Source: Chitiniphilus shinanonensis DSM 23277
GTDB lineage: Bacteria > Pseudomonadota > Gammaproteobacteria > Burkholderiales > Chitinibacteraceae
DNA length: 53,275 nt
NCBI RefSeq assembly: GCF_000374805.1
Contig: NZ_KB895359.1
Coordinates: forward strand, 1 to 53,275
Direction: 5' to 3'
Shown here: piece after piece, positions 36,310 to 44,794 of the stretch
Layout of the letters: every line of letters starts with the position of its first letter
How positions within the stretch are numbered: the first letter of the stretch is position 1
The notes under the pieces: generated by a model
Database searches by the model: none
What the model was told of the DNA's origin: nothing
Seen by the model: only the letters and a program-made list of their open reading frames with translations
Made by a program: the position numbers and the translations under genes

Positions 36310-38097
36310 ATGGCCGACACCCCCGCCCGCCGCAACGACTGGAACACGCTGCGCACCCTGTTCCCCTACCTGTGGCGCTACAAGAACCGCGTGCTGCTGG
36401 CGCTGGCACTGCTGATCGCCGCCAAGTTCGCCAACGTGGCGGTGCCGCTGGTGCTCAAGGACATCGTCGACGTGCTGGACGGCAGCAAGGGGGCGCTGGT
36501 GATGCCGCTGGCGCTGGTGATGGCCTACGGCGCGCTGCGCATGTTCTCGTCGGTGTTCGGCGAACTGCGCGACGCGGTATTCGCCAAGGTGGCGCAAGGG
36601 GCGATCCGCAAGGTGGCGCTGGAGGTGTTCGAGCACCTGCACGCGCTCAGCCTGCGCTTCCACCTGGAGCGCCAGACCGGCGGCATGAGTCGCGACATCG
36701 ATCGTGGCACCAAGGGCATCGCCTTCCTGTTGAACTTCATGCTGTTCAACATCCTGCCGACCCTGGTCGAGATCGTGCTGGTGGCGGTGATCCTGCTGCA
36801 ACGCTACGACTGGTACTTCGCCGCGATCACCTTCGGCACCATCGTCATCTACATCGGCTTCACCCTCGGGGTGACCGAATGGCGCATGGCGTTCCGCCGC
36901 CAGATGAACGACATGGATTCCAAGGCCAACACCAAGGCCATCGACAGCCTGCTCAACTACGAGACGGTCAAGTACTTCGGCAACGAGCGCTGGGAATCCG
37001 AGCGCTTCGACGCCAGCATGGCGCAGTACGAAGCGGCGGCGGTGAAGAACCAGGTGTCGCTGTCGCTGCTCAACGCCGGCCAGGCCGTGATCATCGCGTT
37101 GGGTGTCACCGCGCTGGTGTGGCTGGCCGCCGCCGAGGTGGTGGCCGGCACCATGACGCTGGGCGATCTGGTGCTGGTGAATGCCTTCCTGTTGCAGCTC
37201 TACGCGCCGCTCAACTTCCTGGGCTTCGTCTATCGCGAGATCAAGCACTCGCTGGCCGACATGGAGCGCATGTTCACCCTGTTGCACCAGAACGCCGAGG
37301 TCGGCGATGCGCCGGATGCCCAGGCGCTGCGCGCCGGCGAAGCGCGCGTGGCCTTCGAGCACGTGGATTTCGGCTACGAGCGCAACCGGCAGATCCTGCA
37401 CGACGTGAGCTTCACCATCCCCGCCGGCGGCACGCTGGCGGTGGTGGGGGCGAGCGGGGCGGGCAAATCCACGCTGTCGCGGCTGATGTTCCGCTTCTAC
37501 GATGCCTGGGCCGGGCACATCACCATCAATGGCATCGACCTCCGGCAACTGACGCAGGAATCGCTGCGCGCGCATATCGGCATCGTTCCGCAGGACACGG
37601 TGCTGTTCAACGACAGCATCTACTACAACATCGCCTACGGCCGGCCCGGCGCCACGCGCGAAGAGGTGATCGAGGCCGCGAAATCCGCCCACATCCACGA
37701 CTTCGTCACCCGTCTGCCCGAAGGCTTCGACACCCTGGTCGGCGAGCGCGGGCTGAAGCTGTCCGGCGGCGAGAAGCAGCGGGTGGCGATCGCCCGCACC
37801 ATCCTCAAGAACCCGCCGATCCTGATCTTCGACGAGGCCACCAGCGCGCTCGACTCCAAGACCGAGAAAGCGATCCAGGCCGAACTGCGCGAGATCTCGG
37901 CCAACCGCACCACGCTGATCATCGCCCACCGGCTGTCCACGGTGGCCGATGCCGACGAGATCATCGTGCTCGACGGCGGCCGGGTGGTGGAGCGCGGCAC
38001 CCATCGCGCGCTGCTGGCGGCCGAGGGCGCGTATGCCCGGCTGTGGGCGCTGCAACTGCACGAGCAGCACGATGCCGACGCGCCGCCGCCGGCCTGA
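36310..38097 (+). CDS. Atm1-type half ABC exporter
   Basis: A 595-residue half-transporter with membrane and ATPase parts in one chain, working as a homodimer. Up to six transmembrane helices fill residues 30-330. The ATPase has Walker A GASGAGKS at 380-387, the signature LSGGE at 484-488, Walker B ILIFDEATSALDS and H-loop AHRLST. It resembles Atm1/ABCB7-type exporters, which move glutathione-derived or heavy-metal complexes, in motifs such as ETVKYFGNERWE. It is alone downstream of the repeat element and has a possible SD (CAGGA) upstream. The substrate is unknown. Confidence 0.9.
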   Translation: MADTPARRNDWNTLRTLFPYLWRYKNRVLLALALLIAAKFANVAVPLVLKDIVDVLDGSKGALVMPLALVMAYGALRMFSSVFGELRDAVFAKVAQGAIRKVALEVFEHLHALSLRFHLERQTGGMSRDIDRGTKGIAFLLNFMLFNILPTLVEIVLVAVILLQRYDWYFAAITFGTIVIYIGFTLGVTEWRMAFRRQMNDMDSKANTKAIDSLLNYETVKYFGNERWESERFDASMAQYEAAAVKNQVSLSLLNAGQAVIIALGVTALVWLAAAEVVAGTMTLGDLVLVNAFLLQLYAPLNFLGFVYREIKHSLADMERMFTLLHQNAEVGDAPDAQALRAGEARVAFEHVDFGYERNRQILHDVSFTIPAGGTLAVVGASGAGKSTLSRLMFRFYDAWAGHITINGIDLRQLTQESLRAHIGIVPQDTVLFNDSIYYNIAYGRPGATREEVIEAAKSAHIHDFVTRLPEGFDTLVGERGLKLSGGEKQRVAIARTILKNPPILIFDEATSALDSKTEKAIQAELREISANRTTLIIAHRLSTVADADEIIVLDGGRVVERGTHRALLAAEGAYARLWALQLHEQHDADAPPPA

Positions 38098-38227
38098 TCC
38101 GGCCGCTGCGGCAACGCTCGGTGGCAGCTGACAGCCGCGTGGAATCGCGTGGCGCAACCCCTTTCGTCAGGGGCTATAACGGCAGACAGCACCGTGGAAT
38201 TGCGGTAGATTCGCAACGTCATTCATT

Positions 38228-38308
38228 CACCCAAGGAGTAACGGGGCCTGTCTTGTCCCCGCGTATGAGTCGACCTCGATCTTGGCGCTTCGATGCGCAA
38301 CCTGGGCC
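38228..38308 (+). promoter_or_regulatory. Structured leader, candidate yybP-ykoY (Mn2+) riboswitch
   Basis: The 319-nt leader of the next gene contains a possible core: CCCA (38230-38233) before AGGAGTA, then a CGGGG...CCCCG hairpin (about 38242-38262), a GCGCTTCGATGCGC hairpin and AACC, and TGGG (38303-38306), which closes with the first CCCA. The GGAGTA and GCAA(C) elements next to the closing stem are the features I know from manganese-sensing yybP-ykoY RNAs. This is by eye only. The rest of the leader shows no gene. Confidence 0.4.
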
Positions 38309-38416
38309 GATGCCCGCCATCTTTTCCGATCACGCCCACTTTGCCGTGATCCTCCGCCCGCCAGCGACCTCGCTCCGCCCGAACCGCGGCGCTCGCCCAA
38401 CCGAAGGGGAGCCGTC

Positions 38417-39745
38417 GTGGAAATCCTGATTCTTCTTGGCCTGATCCTGCTCAATGGCGTATTCGCCATGTCCGAGATCGCGCTGGTCACCGCGCGTCGC
38501 GCCCGTCTGGCCAAGCTGGCCGAGAATGGCGACGTCGCCGCTGCCGCCGCCATCAAGCTCGGCGACGATCCCACCCGCTTCCTGTCCACCATCCAGATCG
38601 GCATCACCTCGATCGGCGTGCTGTCCGGGATCATGGGCGAAGCCGCCTTGGCCGAGCCCTTCGCCCTCTGGCTGGAATCGCTGGGCCTGCCCACGCAGGT
38701 GAGCGAAACCGGCGCCACCGTGATCGTGGTCGCCGTGGTGACGTACTTTTCGATCGTGCTGGGCGAACTGGTGCCCAAGCGCGTCGGCCAGATCAATCCC
38801 GAGGCGATCGCCCGGCTGGTGTCGCGGCCGATGGAAAGCCTGGCCTTCCTGGCGCGCCCGTTCGTGATCCTGCTGTCGTTTTCCACCACCACCGTGCTGC
38901 GCACGCTGGGGGTGAAGAGCACCGCCGGCCCGTCGGTGACCGAGGACGAGATCCACGCCATGCTGGAGGAAGGCTCCGAGGCCGGCGTGATCGAGCAGAA
39001 CGAGCATGCGCTGCTGCGCAACGTGTTCCGCCTGGACGACCGCCAGATCGCCTCGCTGATGATTCCGCGCTCGGACATGATCTACCTCGATCTGGAAGAC
39101 GAGCCGGAGATCAACCTGGCCAAAGTGGCCGAGGCCGACTACACCCGCTTCCCGGTGTGCCGTGGCGGGCTGAGCAACGTGCTGGGCATCGTCAGCGCCA
39201 AGGATCTGTTGCAGCAGACGCTGGGCGGCAAGCCAATCGACCTGCCGGCCACGCCGTTGCGCCCGGCGGTGTTCGTGCCGGAAACGCTGACCGGCATGGA
39301 ACTGCTGGAACAGATCCGTGCCTCCGGCGTCGAGATGATCTTCGTCGTCGACGAATACGGCGAAGTGCAGGGCCTGGTGACGTTGCAGGACGTGCTCGAA
39401 GTGATCACCGGCGAATTCATGCCGCACGACACCGAAAACGCCTGGGCGGTGGAGCGCGAGGACGGCTCCTGGCTGCTCGACGGCCTGATCCCCATCCCCG
39501 AGCTGAAGGACAAGCTGGAGCTGGGTACCGTGCCCGAGGAGGACAAGGGCCGTTACCACACCCTCTCCGGCATGATGATGCTGCTGCTGGGCCGCCTGCC
39601 GCATACCGCCGACATCGCCACCTGGGAAAACTGGCGGCTGGAAGTGGTGGACATGGACGGCAAGCGCATCGACAAGGTGCTCGCCAGCCGCATCGTGCTC
39701 GCCGACGATGAACCACCCGCGGGCGAGTCGGTCACAGGCTCCTAG
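38417..39745 (+). CDS. CNNM/CorC-type membrane protein (hemolysin-like, DUF21-CBS)
   Basis: A predicted inner-membrane protein of the TlyC/YfjD family, with an N-terminal DUF21 membrane domain (about 1-190, three to four helices), a CBS pair (about 205-330, including RFPVCRGGLSNVLGIVSAKD) and a CorC_HlyC domain (about 350-425). Members are linked to Mg2+ or Co2+ efflux; hemolysin is a historical name. The start is GTG at 38417, with AAGGGGAG 5 nt upstream; it gives 442 residues. The longer open frame upstream runs through the leader RNA and lacks a ribosome site. A metal-sensing leader would suit a metal transporter. Confidence 0.88.
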   Translation: MEILILLGLILLNGVFAMSEIALVTARRARLAKLAENGDVAAAAAIKLGDDPTRFLSTIQIGITSIGVLSGIMGEAALAEPFALWLESLGLPTQVSETGATVIVVAVVTYFSIVLGELVPKRVGQINPEAIARLVSRPMESLAFLARPFVILLSFSTTTVLRTLGVKSTAGPSVTEDEIHAMLEEGSEAGVIEQNEHALLRNVFRLDDRQIASLMIPRSDMIYLDLEDEPEINLAKVAEADYTRFPVCRGGLSNVLGIVSAKDLLQQTLGGKPIDLPATPLRPAVFVPETLTGMELLEQIRASGVEMIFVVDEYGEVQGLVTLQDVLEVITGEFMPHDTENAWAVEREDGSWLLDGLIPIPELKDKLELGTVPEEDKGRYHTLSGMMMLLLGRLPHTADIATWENWRLEVVDMDGKRIDKVLASRIVLADDEPPAGESVTGS

Positions 39746-39906
39746 GGCGACCTGCTTGTCCAGTCCCCCGGACGGGTGAAGCGGTGTTCCGCGCCCGTCC
39801 GGCGGCGAGTCGCCCCGGCGCCCCCCTTGAATCCATGCCGTGAATCCATACATCCATCCAGACGCGGGCAATCGCGTGCACCTTCGATAAAAGACGAGAG
39901 AGGATC

Positions 39907-40794
39907 ATGAAACGAGTCGTTCTGTTCATTGCCACCAACCTTGCGGTGATGCTGGTGCTCAGCGTCGTGGCCAGTCTGCTGGGGGTGAACCGCTATCTCA
40001 CCGCCAACGGCCTGAACCTCGGTGCGCTGCTGGTGCTGGCCGGCATCTTCGGCTTCGGCGGCGCCTTCATCTCGCTGTTCATGTCCAAGATGATGGCCAA
40101 GTGGAGCACCGGCGCGCAGGTGATCGAAACGCCGCGCAACCCCAGCGAGCGCTGGCTGGTCGATACCGTGGCCAAGCTGGCGCAACGCGCCCAGATCGCC
40201 ATGCCGGAAGTGGCGATCTACGACGGTGCGCCCAATGCCTTCGCCACCGGCCCCAGCAAGAACAACTCATTGGTCGCCGTTTCCACCGGCCTGTTGCAGA
40301 CCATGAACAAGGAAGAGGTCGAGGCGGTACTGGCGCACGAGGTCGCGCACGTGGCCAACGGCGATATGGTCACGCTGACGCTGATCCAGGGCGTGGTGAA
40401 CACCTTCGTGTTCTTCCTGGCGCGCGTGGTCGGCTACTTCGTCGATTCCTTCCTCAAGCGCAACGACGACAACGCGCAACCGGGGCAGGGCATCGGCTTC
40501 TTCGTCACGGTGATCGTCTGTGAAATCGTGTTCGGCATCCTGGCCAGCATCATCGTCGCGTTCTTTTCGCGTCATCGCGAATACCGCGCCGACGAGGGCG
40601 CCGCGCGCTACCTGAACACGCCGCAGCCGATGATCAACGCGCTGCGCCGCCTGGGTGGCCTGGAAGCGGGCGAACTGCCGTCCAACATGGCGGCCTCCGG
40701 CATCGCCGGTGGCGCGCATGGCCTGATGGCGCTGTTCGCCAGCCACCCCAGCATCGAGCAACGCATCGCCGCGTTGCAGACCGCCGCGCGCTGA
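39907..40794 (+). CDS. htpX: Membrane-bound zinc metalloprotease HtpX
   Basis: A quality-control protease for inner-membrane proteins, linked to heat and envelope stress. It has 295 residues. Two N-terminal transmembrane helices (about 5-25 and 33-60) are followed by the zinc motif HEVAH at 144-148, with the third ligand Glu in [12 protein letters not shown]. Two further helices lie near 155-220. The ATG is preceded by GAGAGGATC. It starts 161 nt after the CNNM-type gene and ends in a strong terminator. Confidence 0.95.
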   Translation: MKRVVLFIATNLAVMLVLSVVASLLGVNRYLTANGLNLGALLVLAGIFGFGGAFISLFMSKMMAKWSTGAQVIETPRNPSERWLVDTVAKLAQRAQIAMPEVAIYDGAPNAFATGPSKNNSLVAVSTGLLQTMNKEEVEAVLAHEVAHVANGDMVTLTLIQGVVNTFVFFLARVVGYFVDSFLKRNDDNAQPGQGIGFFVTVIVCEIVFGILASIIVAFFSRHREYRADEGAARYLNTPQPMINALRRLGGLEAGELPSNMAASGIAGGAHGLMALFASHPSIEQRIAALQTAAR

Positions 40795-40810
40795 TCGCGA
40801 CATCCGCTGT

Positions 40811-40839
40811 AAAAAAGCCCCGGCATGCCGGGGCTTTTT
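40811..40839 (+). terminator. Terminator after htpX
   Basis: A 9-bp stem (AGCCCCGGC 40816-40824 with GCCGGGGCT 40827-40835) with a T run on both strands. It directly follows htpX. Confidence 0.92.
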
Positions 40840-40934
40840 GCTGGGCGTCGCCAATGTCCGGATAGTAAATCGCCGTATCGTGCTTTGATCGAAATCGCCG
40901 GAATCGGCAGGCGTTGATGTTTTTGACCATCGGC

Positions 40935-40948
40935 TTGACGTGCGTCAA
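40935..40948 (+). promoter_or_regulatory. FNR/DNR-type palindrome upstream of bacteriohemerythrin
   Basis: TTGAC-GTGC-GTCAA is a perfect CRP/FNR-family inverted repeat 79 nt before the bacteriohemerythrin ATG. A weaker TTGAT-CGAA-ATCGC lies at 40885-40898. The spacing fits activation of a promoter around 40970-41000. Confidence 0.6.
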
Positions 40949-41026
40949 GGTGTGGCCCGGCTCAGCCATTAGCCTCGACCCCTTCCACGTGGGTACACCA
41001 CCGCGTAATGCAACAAAGGAAAGGCT

Positions 41027-41509
41027 ATGAGTCAGGAGCAGGAACTGTTTCACTGGACCGGGGAATTCAGCATCGGCCTGGAGGAGATCGACGAGCAGCA
41101 CATGGAGCTGGTGCGGCTGCTCAACGAATTGCACCAGGCCATCATCGAGCGCCACGCCACCTCCACCTGTCGCGAGATCCTCGGCGCGCTCACCGACTAC
41201 ACCCGCACCCACTTCGCGGTCGAGGAAAGCCTGATGCGCATCTCGGGCTATCCCGAATTCGCCGAGCACAAGCAAAGCCACGAAGACCTGATCGCGCAGG
41301 TGCTGGCGTTGCAGGACAAGCTGGATTCGGGCGAAGCCAGGATCACCTTCGAACTGCTGCACTTCCTCAAGCAGTGGCTGATCCATCACATCAACGAATC
41401 CGACCGGCGTTTCGGCCAGTACTTCCTGAAGGCGGGCGGACGTCCGCGCGGTTCGGCGGAGTTCAAGGCGGCAATGCGCGAGCGCAAGCCGTGGTGGAAG
41501 ATCTGGTGA
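41027..41509 (+). CDS. Bacteriohemerythrin
   Basis: A cytosolic non-heme di-iron protein that binds oxygen reversibly and may store or deliver O2 or help sense it. It has 160 residues. The ligands are all visible with classic spacing: His25, His62, Glu66 (HFAVEE), His81 and His85 (HKQSH), His121 and Asp126 (HHINESD). The C-terminal tail from about 138 is extra and basic. The ATG is preceded by GGAAAGG. It lies alone after the htpX terminator and behind an FNR-type palindrome, so oxygen or NO control is likely. Confidence 0.93.
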   Translation: MSQEQELFHWTGEFSIGLEEIDEQHMELVRLLNELHQAIIERHATSTCREILGALTDYTRTHFAVEESLMRISGYPEFAEHKQSHEDLIAQVLALQDKLDSGEARITFELLHFLKQWLIHHINESDRRFGQYFLKAGGRPRGSAEFKAAMRERKPWWKIW

Positions 41510-41602
41510 ATCCGATTGGCGGGACGCGCTTCCTCGCGCCTGTATGAAGCAGACACGGCCGCCGGATCATGTCCGTGCGGCCGCGTCGGGTTTCGGATCA
41601 AC

Positions 41603-42565
41603 TCAGCGCTTGAGGCAGCGCTCGTCGCCCGCGTTGATCCGCGCCTGCATCGCTAGCAACGCGCGGTAGTCGGTGTGCAGCGTGCCCTTGCCCAGCTTGG
41701 CGGTGGCGGCGTCGTTCCATACCGCGAAATCGGACAGCCGCAAGGTCAGGTCGGCGATGGCGGCGCGGGCCGACGGCGTATCGGTGCCCGGGTGGATCGC
41801 CAGGTGACTGATGCCGGCAGGCAACTGCGCGAACAGGTCGTCGTAGCCGGCGTAGCGCTGGCCAGGCCGGCGCTGGGGCGGGTCGTAGCGCATGAAGAAG
41901 GCGTCGGGCGTCAGCACGCCGTTGACTTGCAGGTCGTGCGTGGCGGCCAATTGATCCGCCACCGGCATGCCGCTGCCCTGCATCACCACCGGGATACCGG
42001 TCTCGCCCGGCAGGCTCACGTAGAGCTTGAACAGGTCCGGACTGGCGGCCCAGAACACCATGTGGGCATCCAGGTGGGTGAGGGTCAGCCCGGCGGCCCG
42101 CGCCTTGGCGATCTGCGCCAGCAGTTCCTTCCTGGCTTCCTCGGGCTTGGCGTGCCGGGCGACCTCTTCGGTGGTGGCCCACAGGCGGCCCTGCGGGTTG
42201 TACAGCGACGGCACCTCGGCCTTCGGTAGCACCGTGCCCCACGGCTGGGCCGCCTGCCATTCGTTGGTCAGCGTCAGGTGTACGCCGACAGGCAGCTTGC
42301 GCGACTTGGCCATCTGCGCCGCCTGCGCGAAGTTGGGCGTCGGCGGCATCAGCGACAGCGACTGGATCCTGCCGCTGTCGATCAGCGCGAACGCCGCGCG
42401 ATCCAGGTCGGGGTGCATGCCGACATCGTCGGCGTTGACCACCAGCACCTTGTCGCCCGGCTTGAAGCCCAGGCATTCGCTCAACGGGCTCGCATTTGCC
42501 AGCTGCGCCGCGATGGCGGCGGCCAGCGTCAGCAGGCGCAATGGCAGGCGCGGCAGGCTCGTCAT
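41603..42565 (-). CDS. Secreted YdjC/ChbG-like carbohydrate deacetylase
   Basis: A predicted exported deacetylase of the YdjC/ChbG/HpnK group, 320 residues. A signal peptide (hydrophobic core at about 8-22, cleavage near ANA-S) is followed by KVLVVNADDVGMHPDLDRA, which holds the metal-binding Asp of this family, a HLTL strand, LTHLDAHMVF and a HLAIHPG motif. ChbG acts on acetylated chitobiose phosphate in the cytosol; this one is exported, so it may act on external or periplasmic amino sugars. The ATG at 42565 overlaps the mltB stop (ATGA), which favours it over an ATG 15 nt upstream. Confidence 0.85.
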   Translation of the reverse strand: MTSLPRLPLRLLTLAAAIAAQLANASPLSECLGFKPGDKVLVVNADDVGMHPDLDRAAFALIDSGRIQSLSLMPPTPNFAQAAQMAKSRKLPVGVHLTLTNEWQAAQPWGTVLPKAEVPSLYNPQGRLWATTEEVARHAKPEEARKELLAQIAKARAAGLTLTHLDAHMVFWAASPDLFKLYVSLPGETGIPVVMQGSGMPVADQLAATHDLQVNGVLTPDAFFMRYDPPQRRPGQRYAGYDDLFAQLPAGISHLAIHPGTDTPSARAAIADLTLRLSDFAVWNDAATAKLGKGTLHTDYRALLAMQARINAGDERCLKR

Positions 42566-43620
42566 TTCGCTTTCTTCCATTTACCGCTGCTGCGGGCTGG
42601 TTTCTTCGGCGGGGGCGGCGGCGCCAGGTCGGCTTCGCTGTCGTAGGCGCCGCGGATCGCCGACGCCAGTTCGAACACCGCGGCGGCGTAGTGCTTGCTG
42701 CGGTTGTAGCGGGTGACCACGTAGAAGTTGGTCAGGCCCAGGTAGTAGCGCTCGACGCCGGGTTCCAGTTCCAGCGTGAACAACACGGCGGGCTGCGCGG
42801 TATCGAGTTCGGTCAGCGGCATGGCGCCGCGCTGCATCAGCTCGGCGACGCTGTGGGTCAGGTCGAACGGCTTTTCCATCACCTCGGCCAGCGTGTTGTC
42901 CTCGCGCACGTTGACCGGCAGGTAGCTGTCGCCGTGACGCTGCCAGCCGTGCAGTTCCAGGTAGTGCGCCACGCTGGCGATCACGTCCTCGGGCGTGCTC
43001 CAGATGTCGCGATGATGGTCGCCGTTCCAGTCCACCGCGTAGGTGCGGAAGCTGGACGGCATGAACTGCGGCCAGCCCATGGCGCCGGCATACGAACCCA
43101 TGAAGCTGAGCGGATCGCTTTCCTCCTCGCGCGCCAGCAGCAGGAACTCGGTCAGCTCCTTGCGGAAGAAGTCGGCGCGGCGCGGGTAGTCGAACGCCAT
43201 GGTGGTCAGCACGTCCAGCACGCGGTAGTTGCCGGTGAGGCGGCCGTAATTGGTCTCGACGCCGACGATGGCGGTGACGATCTCCGGCAGCACGCCATAG
43301 CGCTGGTAGACCGCGTCCAGGATCTTCGGATAGCGGCGCATGAAGCGCGCGCCGCCCAGGATGCGCGACTCGCTGAGAAAACCCTCGCGGAACTGGTACC
43401 ACGGCCGGCTGGTGCCGGGCCGGTCGAAGATCGGCAGGATCGCCGGCTGCGGCGTCACCCGCAGGAACAACTGGTCGAGCGCGGCGCGATCCATGTTGTG
43501 TTCCATGGCGACGCTGTCGAGGTATTGGCGCACATCGTCGCGCTGGAGCAGCGCTTCATCGGCATGGGAAAGGGGGGCGAGCAGGGCGAGGCAGAGCAGG
43601 AGCGGGCGGAAGCAGCGCAT
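42562..43620 (-). CDS. mltB: Lytic murein transglycosylase B
   Basis: A periplasmic peptidoglycan hydrolase of 352 residues. The signal peptide ends near SHA-D (about residue 20), and I see no lipobox, so it is probably soluble. Catalytic Glu122 lies in GVETNYGRLTGNYRV; other family segments are GAMGWPQFMPSS and DWNGDHHRDIW. The C-terminal tail is Pro/Lys-rich (APPPPPKK, KWKKAK). The stop overlaps the deacetylase start, so these two envelope or amino-sugar genes form one transcript. The ATG has no strong ribosome site. Confidence 0.93.
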   Translation of the reverse strand: MRCFRPLLLCLALLAPLSHADEALLQRDDVRQYLDSVAMEHNMDRAALDQLFLRVTPQPAILPIFDRPGTSRPWYQFREGFLSESRILGGARFMRRYPKILDAVYQRYGVLPEIVTAIVGVETNYGRLTGNYRVLDVLTTMAFDYPRRADFFRKELTEFLLLAREEESDPLSFMGSYAGAMGWPQFMPSSFRTYAVDWNGDHHRDIWSTPEDVIASVAHYLELHGWQRHGDSYLPVNVREDNTLAEVMEKPFDLTHSVAELMQRGAMPLTELDTAQPAVLFTLELEPGVERYYLGLTNFYVVTRYNRSKHYAAAVFELASAIRGAYDSEADLAPPPPPKKPARSSGKWKKAK

Positions 43621-43664
43621 GGAGGATCCGGTTGCGGTCGCGGGCGGGATGCCCGCGCCTGGGT

Positions 43665-44687
43665 TCAGGAAAGCGACAATGCGTTGGAGAGCAGGCGGGC
43701 CGTCACGTCGACGATGGGGATGACCCGTTCGTAGGCCATGCGGGTGGGGCCGATCACCCCCAGTGTGCCGACCACCTGGCCGTCCACGTGGTAGGGCGCG
43801 GTGATGACCGAGCATTCGTCCAGCGGCGCCAGGCCGGATTCGCCGCCGATGAAGATCTGCACGCCGTCGGCGGCGCAGCCGCTTTCCAGCAGTTGCAGCA
43901 GCGCGGCCTTGCGCTCGAACAGCTCGAACAGCTGCTTGAGACGGTTCATGTTGGCGGCCAGTTCCGCGCTGCCCAGCAGATGGTGTTCGCCGGAGATCAG
44001 CACCGTCTCGCCCTGGTCGCCGGTCGATTGCGCCAGCGCCGCGTTGAGCAGGCCGACCAGCTCGCCGCGCAGCTGGTGCATCTCCGCCTCCACCGTGCCG
44101 CGCAGCGAGCCCAGCGTGCGGCCGGCGCAATGCGCGTTGAGGAAATTGGAGGCTTCCAGCAACTGGGCCGGATCGAGGTCGGTCTCGGTGTGCAGGATGC
44201 GGTTCTGCACGTCGCCGTCGGTGGTCACCAGGATCAGCAGCACGCGCTTGTCGGACAGCTTGAGGAATTCCACCTGCTTCAGGCGCACGTCCTGGCGCTT
44301 GGGCGCCAGCACCACGCCCGCGAAGTTGGTCAGCTGCGACAGCAGTTGCGACGCCGACATCACCGCGCGCTGCGGGTTGTCCGACAGCAGGCTGCCCGGA
44401 TGCGCGCGCAGGATGTCGTCGGTGGACAGGCGCTCGGGCGGGGTGACGGCGAGGAAGTGATTGACGAAGAAGCGATAGCCGCGCGCGGTGGGGATGCGGC
44501 CGGCGGAGGTATGCGGGCTGGCGACGAAGCCCAGTTCTTCCAGATCCGCCATGACATTGCGGATGGTGGCCGAACTGACGTCCAGCCCGGAGTAATGGGT
44601 CAGTGCCTTGGAGCCGACCGGCTGGCCGTCGGCGATGTAACGCTCGACCAGCGTTCGAAGCAGGATTTGCGCGCGTTCGCTTAACAT
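43665..44687 (-). CDS. hrcA: Heat-inducible transcription repressor HrcA
   Basis: A repressor of groESL and dnaK-type heat-shock operons that binds CIRCE inverted repeats. It has 340 residues from the ATG at 44687 (MLSERAQILLRTLVERYIADGQPVGSKAL). A winged helix occupies about 1-100, including SSATIRNVMADLEELGFVASPHTSAGRIPT. The rest is the GAF-like inserted dimerisation domain. No CIRCE repeat is visible in its own promoter. A TACAAT box lies only 6 nt before the ATG, which suggests a leaderless transcript. It is divergent from nadK with a 107-nt gap. Confidence 0.95.
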   Translation of the reverse strand: MLSERAQILLRTLVERYIADGQPVGSKALTHYSGLDVSSATIRNVMADLEELGFVASPHTSAGRIPTARGYRFFVNHFLAVTPPERLSTDDILRAHPGSLLSDNPQRAVMSASQLLSQLTNFAGVVLAPKRQDVRLKQVEFLKLSDKRVLLILVTTDGDVQNRILHTETDLDPAQLLEASNFLNAHCAGRTLGSLRGTVEAEMHQLRGELVGLLNAALAQSTGDQGETVLISGEHHLLGSAELAANMNRLKQLFELFERKAALLQLLESGCAADGVQIFIGGESGLAPLDECSVITAPYHVDGQVVGTLGVIGPTRMAYERVIPIVDVTARLLSNALSLS

Positions 44688-44693
44688 GGGCCG

Positions 44694-44699
44694 ATTGTA
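44694..44699 (-). promoter_or_regulatory. -10 box (TACAAT) placed for a leaderless hrcA transcript
   Basis: On the minus strand TACAAT ends 6 nt before the hrcA ATG, with CGGCCC between and no Shine-Dalgarno. The transcript start would fall on the start codon. Confidence 0.5.
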
Positions 44700-44794
44700 G
44701 CGTGCGCGCCGCGTCGTGCGCACCCCGCGCGGCGTATGGTTAAATGCGGATCGAAAGCGCGGCCCGGCGGCCGCGCGCGCCCCTCGGAAAGCCC

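Noticed and set aside
41555-41590. GGCCGC/GCGGCC hairpin between hemerythrin and the deacetylase as a bidirectional terminator
   Set aside because: Only 6 bp with a 14-nt loop and no T run on either side.
44688-44794. CIRCE element in the hrcA/nadK intergenic region
   Set aside because: No TTAGCACTC-N9-GAGTGCTAA-like repeat is present.
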